64,000 nucleotides of DNA from Phycisphaerae bacterium (GCA_028277645.1 JANQFV010000054.1:124001-188000), one strand, 5' to 3'; shown: positions 36,534 to 45,120, counted from the stretch's first letter. Made by a program: numbers and translations. The notes: a model not told the origin generated them from the sequence alone.

Positions 36534-37297
36534 TAGGCTGAGTCTCTCCCTCCGGCTAGCATACTCCGCACTTCCTGCCTTGCTGTCAAGAACGCCCCAC
36601 TGAACCGAAGCGCCGGGTCCCTTGGTCGGTCAAATGGTACGACTGTGGGGGTGAGAAGCTCACCGTCACGGAGCACAGCCAGCCTGTCGGCCAGGACAAG
36701 CCCCTCCTCGACATCGTGCGTCACGAAGACTATTGCCGCCCGGTGGTGCCGCCAGAATGCCAGCAGCCACTCCTGCATGCTTTCGCGCGTTAACACATCC
36801 AACGCACCGAACGGCTCATCCATCAAAACGACATCGGGACGTGCCGCAAACGCTCGCGCGATCGCCACCCGTTGACGTTCGCCGCCCGAGAGCTGATGCG
36901 GGTAGCGATCCGCTAGGTTACTCATCCCGAACTCAGACAGCAATTCGGCTGCTCTCTCACGCCCGACAGAAGTTTGACCGTTTGTAGCCCCACGCTGGCC
37001 CGACATTGCGATCGCGATGTTCGAACGCACCTTGAACCAAGGAAGGAGTCGATCCTCCTGGAACACCATCCTCGCTCGTCCCTCGACGTCAACAGTACCG
37101 CTGCAGTGGAGCAGCTTGTTGATCGCCTTCAGCAGGGTCGTCTTGCCTGACCCCGATTTGCCGACGATCGCGACAAGCTGGCCCTCAAGGACGTCCAGAG
37201 ATACCGAGCGTAGGATCTCAACACCACCGTATGAGACGGTTACCCCCTCGAGGTGTATGGCCAGAGCTCGGTTAGATTCCTCAGGCATTCCGCTCAT
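36533..37297 (-). CDS. ABC importer ATPase, SsuB/TauB/ThiZ class
   Basis: Start at the ATG before 'SGMPEESNRA', within the end of the permease gene (17-base overlap). Walker A 'VGKSGSGKTTLLKAINKL', Q-loop 'ARMVFQEDRLLPWF', signature 'LSGGERQRVAIARAF', Walker B 'VVLMDEPFGALD' and H-loop 'VFVTHDVEE' are all present, so it should be active. 'LLPWFKVRSNIAI' is typical of the nitrate/sulfonate/taurine/thiamine-precursor family. Powers the adjacent permease. Confidence 0.93.
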   Translation of the reverse strand: MSGMPEESNRALAIHLEGVTVSYGGVEILRSVSLDVLEGQLVAIVGKSGSGKTTLLKAINKLLHCSGTVDVEGRARMVFQEDRLLPWFKVRSNIAIAMSGQRGATNGQTSVGRERAAELLSEFGMSNLADRYPHQLSGGERQRVAIARAFAARPDVVLMDEPFGALDVLTRESMQEWLLAFWRHHRAAIVFVTHDVEEGLVLADRLAVLRDGELLTPTVVPFDRPRDPALRFSGAFLTARQEVRSMLAGGRDSA

Positions 37298-38051
37298 CCA
37301 TCCACGGGAGTAGTGCCCGAATCGCGGTTCGGTAGATAGCATCCGTCAGGAAAGCCAGAGAACCCAGAGCCGCCAAGCCGACCACCATGTGCTCCGTGCT
37401 CGAAACAACGTGTGCGACTGACAGTTGGTAACCTAGGCCGCGACTTGCGCCAATCCACTCACCAATGAAGACCATGATGTACGCGATTGCGATTCCTGTT
37501 CGCATCCCTGCAACAATGAACGGTGTCGTGGCCGGCAAGATGATTCTGCGATATGTCTGGATCGGCGTGAACTCCAGGTCTCTGGCCACTTCTAGGTACT
37601 TCGGATCGACGTGGCCCGCACCTTCATGTGCCGCAATCCACACCGGAAAGAACACGCCCAGCGCCACGATGGTGATCTTCGATGCCTCACTGACCCCGAA
37701 TACGATAAGCAGGAAGGGGACCGTCGCGACCGCTGGTAGAGCGCGCCAGATGTGAAGCACCGGTCCAACGAAAAGGTAGACGAGACGGGCTCTTCCGGTC
37801 ACAACACCCACTACTGCGCCCCCGATGGCGCCCAGCAGTATGCCAGGAATCACACGCTGGAGGCTAGCGAAGAGGTCCTCATAGAACCTCCCGTTCTGGA
37901 ACCACTTCCGGGCGGCGCTGCAGACTGCGGCGAGGGGCGGAATGTCCGACCTGTCACTCAGAACACCCAGCTGCCCGGCAGTGTACCACGCTCCCACCAA
38001 CACGAGTAGTGAGAGAACCGGGACTAGCCACGATAGAGCTGATCGTTTCAT
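37281..38051 (-). CDS. ABC importer permease, SsuC/ThiX class
   Basis: 256 residues with about six hydrophobic segments. The BPD_transp_1 (EAA) loop is 'EVARDLEFTPIQTYRRIILP', and 'TGIAIAYIMVFIGEWIGASR' and 'GLGYQLSVAH' are typical of the SsuC/TauC/ThiX permeases. It lies between the binding-protein gene (six-base gap) and the ATPase gene (overlap). Inner-membrane channel of the importer; forms a homodimer in known relatives. Confidence 0.93.
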   Translation of the reverse strand: MKRSALSWLVPVLSLLVLVGAWYTAGQLGVLSDRSDIPPLAAVCSAARKWFQNGRFYEDLFASLQRVIPGILLGAIGGAVVGVVTGRARLVYLFVGPVLHIWRALPAVATVPFLLIVFGVSEASKITIVALGVFFPVWIAAHEGAGHVDPKYLEVARDLEFTPIQTYRRIILPATTPFIVAGMRTGIAIAYIMVFIGEWIGASRGLGYQLSVAHVVSSTEHMVVGLAALGSLAFLTDAIYRTAIRALLPWMDERNA

Positions 38052-38057
38052 GGTTTA

Positions 38058-39086
38058 TCACGGCAGGGCGAATGCTTCAGGCTTCACCGATTTCAGCTCA
38101 TCCCCAACCAGAGACTCGAAATCCGTGGTCACTGGTTCTTTGCCCTCGAAGAATGCCGGAAGGTGCTTCGGTAGCCATGTAGTCTCGAAAGCTATCATGT
38201 CCAGCAGTTCCGGGGTGATGCGGATCTCATAGTGAATCTCTTCGCAGATGCCCGGTACCTTCTCGCGGTCCAACTTCAGGTGCTCTGCGAGCATCTCATG
38301 CACCTTCTCGGGGTGCTTCTCCATGAAATCCTCGGCCATGACCAGGGCCCTCAGCACTGCCTTCGCCTCGTGGCCATGGCCATCAAGATAGCTGCGCTTG
38401 GTCGCCAGTATGAGCTTGTAGGGCCAATAGCGCCGGGCATCCTCCGTGATTAAGACGGCATCCTCACCGAGCTTCTGCCGGATATTCGATACGATTGGCT
38501 CCCACGTGATTACTGCGTCAATGCTCCCCGAGATAAACGCGGCCGCGGAATCAGGAGGCTTCAAGTTGACCAACTCTACCTCATTGACCGGGATGCCAGC
38601 TTCTTCGATGAGTTTGACGATGAAGATGTGGATATTGACACCGTAGAACACGCCGACCTTCTTGCCTCTGAGGTCCGCAGCGGTTTCGACTCCTCGATCC
38701 CTGCGACCGAGCACCTTTATTCCCGTGGTAGGCTCCGAGTACTCGCACAGGACTGCCACGTCCTTATGTTTGAACAACGTGTGGGCAACATTCATCTCAA
38801 CAACACCGGCGTACTCGACGCTTCCAGCATTTAGGGCATCCATCGCCAACTTGCCGAGGGCCGTGTAACTCACCGTTGCATCCAAGCCCTGCTCTTTGAA
38901 GAATCCCATCTTGTCCGCCAGAAACACGTAGGGGCTGTTCGCACTCAGGCCATCGATGATACGGATCTTGGGCATTTCAGACCCGGTTCCCGCGGGAGAG
39001 CCGCCCTCCCGAGACATCTTGACGCAGACGCCGACTACGGTGGCCACCATGACGATCGCCACGATTATCAACCCGGTCCTCTTCAT
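38058..39086 (-). CDS. ABC importer substrate-binding protein, NMT1/THI5-like family
   Basis: 342 residues with an N-terminal membrane anchor or signal ('LIIVAIVMVATVVGVCV'). 'SANSPYVFLADKMGFFKEQG', 'YAGVVEMNVAHTLFKHKDVA' and 'SGSIDAVITWEPIV' are family landmarks of SsuA/NMT1-like periplasmic proteins. Relatives bind sulfonates, nitrate, pyrimidine precursors of thiamine, or flavin precursors. Genomic linkage to GTP-cyclohydrolase and RibD-like genes makes a pyrimidine- or pterin-like ligand attractive, but this is inference. AAAGG precedes the ATG. Confidence 0.9.
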   Translation of the reverse strand: MKRTGLIIVAIVMVATVVGVCVKMSREGGSPAGTGSEMPKIRIIDGLSANSPYVFLADKMGFFKEQGLDATVSYTALGKLAMDALNAGSVEYAGVVEMNVAHTLFKHKDVAVLCEYSEPTTGIKVLGRRDRGVETAADLRGKKVGVFYGVNIHIFIVKLIEEAGIPVNEVELVNLKPPDSAAAFISGSIDAVITWEPIVSNIRQKLGEDAVLITEDARRYWPYKLILATKRSYLDGHGHEAKAVLRALVMAEDFMEKHPEKVHEMLAEHLKLDREKVPGICEEIHYEIRITPELLDMIAFETTWLPKHLPAFFEGKEPVTTDFESLVGDELKSVKPEAFALP

Positions 39087-39180
39087 GATGGTACCTTTCT
39101 AGGTCTGCCGGAACACGCTATCGGTTCATGGCCAGACTGGCGCCTCTGTCATCACCAACCCGTTCGCCGTTCACATCTAT

Positions 39181-40155
39181 CTACGCATCCTCATCACCGT
39201 TGTCCGTGGCGGCACTCTCAAGAGACTCCGCGATGCGTAGCAACTCCAGCGCCCGGTCCAGATCGAAGAACACGAAGATGTCCTGCGGCTGGGATGATCT
39301 CGAACTCAGCGTGTTCGGGACCGCCAGACTCGCCAATGGCCGGCTCTTCGCCGCGAACGGTCGCAAGAGGACAATTGAACCGAACGTCTGCCAGTATGTC
39401 AGAAAGAGAAGTCGTTCCTCCGGGCTGAAGTCACGGTCCAAGCACTTCATCGTTGTGAACTTATTTCTCGTAGGGGCATCGCTGCCGGAATCTGGCGAAC
39501 GGTCGACGACGGGAATGGTGGCCCCCATCTTCTCATAGAAATGAACCGCATCAGCTTCACGAGCGGACGGCCGGGAGATGTGGACAGCGTGGTGGATAAT
39601 GTCTGCGCATTCAGTCTCGTCGGTCGCCATCTGGGTTGCCATACGGCCTACCTCATCGAGCTCATAGACCAACCGGCGAAGGTCGCTTGCGCGTATGGCA
39701 TCCAGAAACCACACCACGTGGTAAGAAATCCCGGCGTTGAGGTTCCTTGCCCAAATCTCTTTCACTTCAGGCGACTCAGTTACCGGAATCGTACGCGGAC
39801 CGATGAACCACAGACTGGCCCGCCCCTGCAAGTGCTCCAAGTAAGCCTGGGTTTCACTGAAGTACTCGTCCCTTGTCATCACTGTGGCGGTGCGTCCCCT
39901 TGTATCGGTGTCGCAACGCTTGAAAAGAGACTCGACACTGAGACCGAGAACGTTGGCCAGGTGACGCAGTAAGGCGCTGTCATCTTCGCCTTTGGGATTG
40001 GGAACGCTCTTCCCTCGCTCCAGATCGGAAAGCCGTGACTGAGTCAGCTCTCGGTGCCCCTCGCTCCTCAACGCGTCGGAGACATTCCTGCAGAGCTGTT
40101 CCTGCGAGAACTTGCCCCTACGCGCGTCTCTGATGACGTTGCCGAACGAGCCCAC
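39181..40155 (-). CDS. XRE-family transcription regulator with unrecognised C-terminal domain
   Basis: A GTG start is chosen because GAGGAGG lies five bases upstream; the open frame extends further (to 40497) through implausible sequence. The N-terminal ~75 residues are a lambda-repressor-like HTH ('GNVIRDARRGKFSQEQLCRN', 'LTQSRLSDLERGKSVPNPKG', 'HLANVLGLSVESLF'). The remaining ~240 residues form an alpha/beta domain I do not recognise ('LWFIGPRTIPVTESPEVKEI', 'GISYHVVWFLDAIRASDLRR'). It sits 94 bases upstream of the importer genes and is divergent from the folE2-type operon, so it probably controls both. Ligand unknown. Confidence 0.75.
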   Translation of the reverse strand: MGSFGNVIRDARRGKFSQEQLCRNVSDALRSEGHRELTQSRLSDLERGKSVPNPKGEDDSALLRHLANVLGLSVESLFKRCDTDTRGRTATVMTRDEYFSETQAYLEHLQGRASLWFIGPRTIPVTESPEVKEIWARNLNAGISYHVVWFLDAIRASDLRRLVYELDEVGRMATQMATDETECADIIHHAVHISRPSAREADAVHFYEKMGATIPVVDRSPDSGSDAPTRNKFTTMKCLDRDFSPEERLLFLTYWQTFGSIVLLRPFAAKSRPLASLAVPNTLSSRSSQPQDIFVFFDLDRALELLRIAESLESAATDNGDEDA

Positions 40156-41164
40156 GGATCCTCCTCGGTCTACGCCCCTTGTCTCCGAATAAAGTGCGTC
40201 AATATCCCATACTTCCCCCGATCTGTCAAGCAGTCTGTCGAATTGAACACCAAGGACCAGTCCGTCGCCGTTGTGTACGAATCGTGGCTGGTTTGGCCGG
40301 TCGGGCCCTTGGGGGCTGTGGCGTCCATCCTGCTGTGCCGGTGTGCGCTGCATCGTCGCGATGATGAGTAGCATCGCTTGGGGTGGGCGTTTGGTGCAGT
40401 CGGCGGTCAGCGTCGAGGTTGGTCCGCACACGCGCAGCGGCGCGTCGGTCGTGTCGTGGTCGGATTGCCTCTGTCGCGCCCACGCGTTGCTGTACATGTC
40501 CGTACCGCGCCTCGGACGGTTCGTTTAGGAGTCAGGCCAATCAGGAGAACCACCTGGCCTGCGTGACGTGCGACTGATAGTGGCGGCAGCGATGGCCGTT
40601 CTCCCTTACCTGCACCTCCTGCCCGGAACGTCCGCTGCGAATCGTCAGGCGACATCCGTTGACGGTGTTGCTTGCCATGGCTGTCGGGGCTGGGGTGTGC
40701 ACGGCCCTTGGGTACGGTCGGAGCTGGGCATTTTTGACGTTACCCGCCCTCGCCGATCTCGTCGATCGCCGCGTGCTGCCCATGACTCCAGCTTCGTCGC
40801 GCGGGCGGGGATCCCGAAGACGGAGCCACGCCATTGCTCGGCTTCCACGAATACGCCAAAAAACCGCGACTTGCCCGTTGACGAACCAGATATATGTGCT
40901 ATATATGCGGCAGTCATCCTGGCAGATGGATAAGTTGGCGGGATCGGCCATTGATGACTGAACGCCAGGGAGGGCCAATCGGATTTCGGGGGCAGGAGAA
41001 TCTGGGTATGCGACGGCGTCCCGGGCCGTTGCACGGTATGAGACGAAACGGCCGGAACTGCGGGGCTCCGGTCATTGGGCACCCCGTGGCGGTGCCGACG
41101 CGGCTGCTCAGCAGTCAGACCGGAAAGAGGTGCTCATATCAAAACGGATCTGCCCGACCTCGGT
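40156..41164. other. Long divergent intergenic region of the cargo
   Basis: About 1 kb between the regulator gene and the first rightward frames. Several 60-145-codon open frames exist on both strands but none has a ribosome-binding site with plausible protein composition. It should hold both divergent promoters. I looked for the consensus cores of cobalamin, Moco and THF riboswitches and did not find them. It may contain a decayed gene. Confidence 0.4.
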
Positions 41165-41338
41165 ATGACACCGTTGACGAATGAGCCCTCTCGCCCCGAG
41201 CGGTTCGACCTGCTCCGCGAGAGCGTCCCTACTTCACCCCTGACGAGTCAGATCATCTTCAGGGACGATCGTGACCGCCGGGGGGTACCCGCCACCACTC
41301 GAACGACAGCCGACGGAGACGACGAGTTGAGTCCATAG
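41165..41338 (+). CDS. Possible small protein upstream of the GTP cyclohydrolase gene
   Basis: Open frame of 57 codons from an ATG ('MTPLTNEPSRPERFDLLRES', later 'LTSQIIFRDDRDRRG'), ending 45 bases before the cyclohydrolase start. In the same frame 'IKTDLPDLG' precedes the ATG, with AAAGAGG about ten bases further upstream, so translation might begin at a rare ATC codon (41138). Charged and proline-rich, no membrane segment. No match recalled. It could be a leader peptide, small protein or non-coding. Confidence 0.35.
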   Translation: MTPLTNEPSRPERFDLLRESVPTSPLTSQIIFRDDRDRRGVPATTRTTADGDDELSP

Positions 41339-41383
41339 AGAATGGCCACGCGATGGGTTTCGCAGCACAAAAGGAGGCCAAAC

Positions 41384-42421
41384 ATGATAGCAGCTAATCA
41401 GTCGACCACCGAATCACGGGATGTCGGCGCGGCTTACGCGCGGCGCTCGAAGCAGGACGTCGGGCAGTACCGACGACCAAACCGAGGGTGTGAAAACCAG
41501 TTCGGCGTAGAGGCCAGCGACGTGATTCGCCAGATGGACGGGGCCGGTGGGGACGTTGCCAGCCAACGGCCGGAGATCGGACTCCCGATCTCCCGTGTCG
41601 GCGTCCGTCGTGCAGCCATCCCCGTCACTGTCGCCGACCCACTCACCCCCCACCGGGCATGTACTTTGTGCGCGGGCATCCAGGTCGAGACAACCCTTGC
41701 CGGGGACAAGCGTGGCATCCACGTATCACGGATCGGCGACTGCATCGCCCGGTCGGTTATGTCTCGTACGCACGAGGGACTGCTCGCGTACGCAACTGAA
41801 CTGGCACAGCAGGTGGCCGGAGCCCAGGGAGAGACCACATGTCGTGTCGACGTAACCGCGCCTTACACGTACGCCGAGGACGTCACCGGCTGGTGCGCCG
41901 CGAAGGACAAGCTCTCCCTGGAGCCACTGACCCTCAGCGCGAGCACCATTCATGGCGGCGCAAGACATGGTTTCCGATGCTTCGGCACAAAGTTCACGCA
42001 TATGACCGCTTGCCCGTGCGTCCAGAGCGCCTACGGAACAGCACTCGATTTGCGGAGCGCCCCCAATCATCCACCGCTGATTGCGCATTCTCAGCGATGT
42101 GAAACACTCATTCGGTTCGACGGTCTGAAGCCCGCAGCTGCGCCGCGGTTGGCAGACGTCCTCCGGACAATCGATAGCGTCTTCTGCCGCACGCAGGACA
42201 CACTCCCGCGCGAGTACGAACTCATGCTCGTTCACCGGGCTCACAGTGAGGCAACGTTCGCGGAGGATGTCGTCCGCAGAGCCGGAAAGGTCTTCGAGAA
42301 GACGTTCCGCGACCTACTGCGTCATGATTGCGGGACCGTCGTCATCGGCACAACCAGCCAGGAGTCCATACATAGCTCTGATCTCTTCGCCGAGATCACC
42401 GTACCTGTGGCGAGGTGCTGA
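41384..42421 (+). CDS. FolE2/MptA-family GTP cyclohydrolase
   Basis: The ATG has a perfect AGGAGG six bases upstream. It converts GTP to dihydroneopterin triphosphate (FolE2) or the 2',3'-cyclic phosphate (MptA) in known relatives. Landmarks: 'DVASQRPEIGLPISRVGVRR', 'GDKRGIHVSRIGD', the metal-ligand motif 'FTHMTACPCVQSAYG', 'LIAHSQRC', 'LVHRAHSEATFAEDVVRRAG' and 'ESIHSSDLFAE'. The initial GIHVSR and the separate HSQR favour the archaeal MptA-like branch; I cannot place it without a tree. The N-terminal ~60 residues are extra and low in similarity. First gene of a tight four-gene operon. Confidence 0.88.
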   Translation: MIAANQSTTESRDVGAAYARRSKQDVGQYRRPNRGCENQFGVEASDVIRQMDGAGGDVASQRPEIGLPISRVGVRRAAIPVTVADPLTPHRACTLCAGIQVETTLAGDKRGIHVSRIGDCIARSVMSRTHEGLLAYATELAQQVAGAQGETTCRVDVTAPYTYAEDVTGWCAAKDKLSLEPLTLSASTIHGGARHGFRCFGTKFTHMTACPCVQSAYGTALDLRSAPNHPPLIAHSQRCETLIRFDGLKPAAAPRLADVLRTIDSVFCRTQDTLPREYELMLVHRAHSEATFAEDVVRRAGKVFEKTFRDLLRHDCGTVVIGTTSQESIHSSDLFAEITVPVARC

Positions 42422-42422
42422 G

Positions 42423-43184
42423 ATGAAGACGGCCGTCATCGTCAACATGGCGATGTCGTGCGACGGCAAGGTCGCGACATCAGATCGGACGAAGCTCCGC
42501 TTCGGAAGCGCGGAGGACCGAGCGCTCCTAGAGGATCTCAGGGGACAAGCCGACATCGTTCTGATCGGGCACGGTACGCTCAGGGATGAGGATCCGCCGC
42601 TTCTGATCAGGAACGAGCGACTCGCGGACCGGTACCGCCAACTCCACAACGGGAACGCGCAACCGTACAACGGTGTGGTCTGCACGACGATCGACCCCAG
42701 GCTGCCCGAGATGGCGTTCTTCCGCCACCCAGCCACTCGGAAGATCATGTTCACCTCAGAGAGTAACCAGAACATGATCCGAGTAGCAGAACAGTTCGCC
42801 CATGTCGTTCGATGCCGGATGCACGATGGTCGAGTTGACGTGAGGCACGTTGTTGAGCAGTGCAGGCACCTCGGTCTTGGCACGGTTCTGATCGAGGGAG
42901 GGGGAAGCCTGAACTTCTCAGCCATACAGGCTGATATCGTGGACGAGATCTACCTGACTGTCTGTCCGTTTGTGTTCGGTGGCGCGACAGCGCCAACGGT
43001 GGTTGACGGCGATGGGTTTGCCATGCAGATGATTCGATCACTCAGGCTCGAATCATGCCACTCAGGGAAATTCGGCGAGGTATTTCTCCACTATACGGTG
43101 ACCAAAGAGACTCCCACAGTCGGAAGAAGCGACACATTCGCGAAGGGGTTCGACCTGACATGCAAAACCACTCACTGCGTCTAG
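42423..43184 (+). CDS. RibD C-terminal/dihydrofolate-reductase-like NAD(P)H reductase
   Basis: Starts one base after the cyclohydrolase stop. 253 residues; motifs 'IVNMAMSCDGKVATSDRTKL', 'ADIVLIGHGTLRDEDPPLL', 'TVLIEGGGSLNFSAIQADIV' and 'DEIYLTVCPFVFGGATAPTV' identify the RibD_C/Rib7 family. No deaminase domain is attached. Relatives reduce diaminopyrimidine-ribosyl phosphates in riboflavin synthesis or reduce pterins. Next to a GTP cyclohydrolase it may act as a pterin reductase or on a diaminopyrimidine nucleotide. The C-terminal ~20 residues are an extension overlapping the next gene by 25 bases. Confidence 0.85.
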   Translation: MKTAVIVNMAMSCDGKVATSDRTKLRFGSAEDRALLEDLRGQADIVLIGHGTLRDEDPPLLIRNERLADRYRQLHNGNAQPYNGVVCTTIDPRLPEMAFFRHPATRKIMFTSESNQNMIRVAEQFAHVVRCRMHDGRVDVRHVVEQCRHLGLGTVLIEGGGSLNFSAIQADIVDEIYLTVCPFVFGGATAPTVVDGDGFAMQMIRSLRLESCHSGKFGEVFLHYTVTKETPTVGRSDTFAKGFDLTCKTTHCV

Positions 43185-43912
43185 TCCGTGACCCTCAACG
43201 AGTATTCGACGAAATCATGGGCGATCGCAACGCCTCTGAGATTCTTGGGGACCTCCTCACGCTTTACGACAACGTGAGATCTGACTACTCGACGTCCCGC
43301 AAGCTCGAGATCGGGGGCGTTGCGGTCAGTCGAACCGAGATCAAGGGGATGGTCGCCAAACAGGCGGCGTGCCTGGCCCGAAGTGCTCTGGGCATGGACG
43401 GAATCAGTATCTGCTGGGCCGCTGAGTCGGCGCGCCTATATGCGCAGGATCTCCGTTCTGAACTCCGGAAGCAATACCATGGACCAGTGCGCCTGGATGA
43501 AGTCAAGACGGCCTGGTCACGGAACTACACCGCGAACGTTGTCAGAGCCGCCAGCGCCCCGATCATCATGAACCAACGCAGTCGCCACCTGACCGTGGCC
43601 ATGGATCTGCTCGTCGGGTCGGGTGCCACCATGCGGGCCCTTGACACCTGGTGCCGTGGCCAGGGGGCAATTCCTGACAAGTTCGTGACGCTGGTGAACA
43701 TGGTCAACCATCACAAGCCGTACGGCGACCTCAGGCCTGGAGTGCCGCATTTCGCTTCGCCTACGCGAGAGTGGCTTCTGGGGTATCACTCCGACTGCCC
43801 TGCAGACGGTCGTCCGCGTGGACGGGGCATCCCATTCATTGCCTTCCTAGTCCCGGAAGGAGAAGGGATTCGGGCGAAGCTTGCTGAACTGTCACTGGGA
43901 GCTTTTCGATGA
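43160..43912 (+). CDS. HGPRT-like type I phosphoribosyltransferase (atypical PRPP loop)
   Basis: Start ATG at 43160 with AAGGGG nine bases upstream. 250 residues. The region 'TVAMDLLVGSGATMRALDTW' sits where PRTases have hhhDDhxxTGxT: one Asp and the G-x-T loop remain, the second acidic residue is missing. Downstream 'AIPDKFVTLVNMVNHHKPYG' and 'WLLGYHSDC...GRGIPFIAFL' follow the hypoxanthine/xanthine PRTase order (valley strand, then the flap end 'GYGLD..RGLPFI'). The first 100 residues are helical and unusual. Inferred: transfers phosphoribose to or from a modified base made or imported by the cargo. Known-substrate assignment is not possible. Confidence 0.65.
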   Translation: MQNHSLRLVRDPQRVFDEIMGDRNASEILGDLLTLYDNVRSDYSTSRKLEIGGVAVSRTEIKGMVAKQAACLARSALGMDGISICWAAESARLYAQDLRSELRKQYHGPVRLDEVKTAWSRNYTANVVRAASAPIIMNQRSRHLTVAMDLLVGSGATMRALDTWCRGQGAIPDKFVTLVNMVNHHKPYGDLRPGVPHFASPTREWLLGYHSDCPADGRPRGRGIPFIAFLVPEGEGIRAKLAELSLGAFR

Positions 43913-44535
43913 GGGCAATCGTGTATGGCCCCCCATGCAGTGGAAAGACAACAATTTCGTTGACTCTCTGCCGGCTATTCCCCTCACTGGAAAGGCTCTC
44001 CTTCCATGCCATGTGCGAAGCTGAAGCCCGTCGGGGAACAGCGGTCGGGCGGCTTTGGAGACACTGCGATCAGTCCGGAATCCCGCTGCCACGTGTCCTC
44101 CCCAACATCTTGTTTGCCCGATCGTGGAGCGCTCCGGCCTCTTTCGTTGTTGACGGTTACCCGAAGCGTCTTCCTGAGGCACGCTTCTTCGTCTCGATGT
44201 GTGGTGCGCCCACCCATCTGTTCATACTCCATTGTGACCGGGGGCTGGTTGAAGCGCGCCTCCGGGCTAGGTGGGAATGCCCCAAATGCCGGGCGTCCAC
44301 AAGTGACAAGAAGGCCCAATGTCCCGTATGCGGTGGTCCGACGATTCGGCGACAGGACGACTCTGTACTTCGCTGGCGAAAGCGATTTGAGCAATACTTG
44401 GCGTACGCACAGCCGGCGATCGAGTTCCTCAAGACGGCTGCGCCGTTCGTGTGGCAGGGGCCATCGTCAGCCCTAGTGGCGTGGCTCGGAGACAATGCAA
44501 AGGGTTTCGAGGCGACCCTCAATAAACGGTCGTAA
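43909..44535 (+). CDS. Adenylate-kinase-like nucleoside monophosphate kinase with zinc lid
   Basis: The ATG overlaps the previous TGA (ATGA). 208 residues. P-loop 'IVYGPPCSGKTT', core 'FVVDGYPKRLPEARFFV' (equivalent of DGFPR), LID with two knuckles 'CPKC' and 'CPVC', and 'RRQDDSVLRWRKRFEQYLAY' (R-x-DD lid helix). All are hallmarks of zinc-containing adenylate kinases, but the NMP-binding segment differs ('LSFHAMCEAEARRGTAVGRL'), suggesting another monophosphate acceptor. As the last gene of the operon it may phosphorylate the nucleotide product of the PRTase. A housekeeping AdK on a mobile island would be unusual. Confidence 0.8.
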   Translation: MRAIVYGPPCSGKTTISLTLCRLFPSLERLSFHAMCEAEARRGTAVGRLWRHCDQSGIPLPRVLPNILFARSWSAPASFVVDGYPKRLPEARFFVSMCGAPTHLFILHCDRGLVEARLRARWECPKCRASTSDKKAQCPVCGGPTIRRQDDSVLRWRKRFEQYLAYAQPAIEFLKTAAPFVWQGPSSALVAWLGDNAKGFEATLNKRS

Positions 44536-44660
44536 CACCGCAAATCGCCCGTATCGCCGTCCGATGCGGGTCACAGGCGGGCACCGACGTACTCAAGAGG
44601 ACGCCGGCGGACAGGGATTTCGGGCGGAGTTCCTGCAAAAGCCCCCGTACTGGCTGCGCC
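44525..44660. repeat. Cargo-flanking direct repeat, right copy
   Basis: Imperfect copy of 35060-35195. It begins right at the stop of the kinase gene ('CGCAAATCGCCCGTATCGCC') and includes 'GGATTTCGGGCGGAGTTCC'. Same orientation as the left copy, 9.46 kb apart. Marks the right edge of the metabolic cargo. Confidence 0.75.
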
Positions 44661-44817
44661 CTGGATGGCGCACCGCCTGCGTCGCCCGGAGCACACGCAG
44701 GAGGATTAGCAGCCAACTCAAACACCTGCGCCGGCGGCGCGCTAAGGGACTCAATTGATGTGGACGAGATCAAGCGGGCTCAGCGCAACGTCACGCCGGA
44801 TGCAATGGCCACTCGCC

Positions 44818-45120
44818 CTACATCGGCTGGCTCGGACGGAGCGTGCGAATCACATCGGCAGCTTCGGAGGACAGTAGCCGTGATAGAATCCCGCTGGGCT
44901 GGCGTCGAGCCTCAGCTTCGAGCGCGGCCGCCTGCGTGTGCCACGACTCGGTCCGATGGGGACACTCAAAGCGATCATGACGACGGCCCGTGCCGGCCAT
45001 CGCCTCTGCAAACGAGGTCGGGCCAAGGACGTTGCGACAAACGCCCATGACGGAGCCGCACACGCTGCAGGATTTCTCGCGAAACACACCGGGTTCGGGG
45101 AAACAGATACCTTGCGACAT
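44818..45120 (-). CDS. Small zinc-finger-like protein of the mobile region
   Basis: An ATG with a strong TAGGAGA six bases upstream gives 100 residues. It starts 'MSQGICFPEPGVFREKSCSV' and holds Cys and His residues spaced like a zinc site (C6, C18, C21, C28, then 'DRFECPHRTESWH'), followed by an acidic/helical tail 'QPSGILSRLLSSEAADVIRT'. The 'ICFPEPG' start recalls small proteins repeatedly seen in planctomycete mobile regions (memory, not searched). Role unknown; DNA- or RNA-binding is conceivable. Confidence 0.6.
   Translation of the reverse strand: MSQGICFPEPGVFREKSCSVCGSVMGVCRNVLGPTSFAEAMAGTGRRHDRFECPHRTESWHTQAAALEAEARRQPSGILSRLLSSEAADVIRTLRPSQPM

Noticed and set aside
40156..40497. 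N-terminal extension of the XRE regulator up to 40497
   Set aside because: The GTG at 40155 has GAGGAGG at ideal spacing and starts the HTH domain directly; the extension has non-protein-like composition.
40156..41383. Riboswitch controlling the folE2-like operon
   Set aside because: I looked for cobalamin, Moco and THF riboswitch core motifs and did not find them; only a covariance search could settle it.
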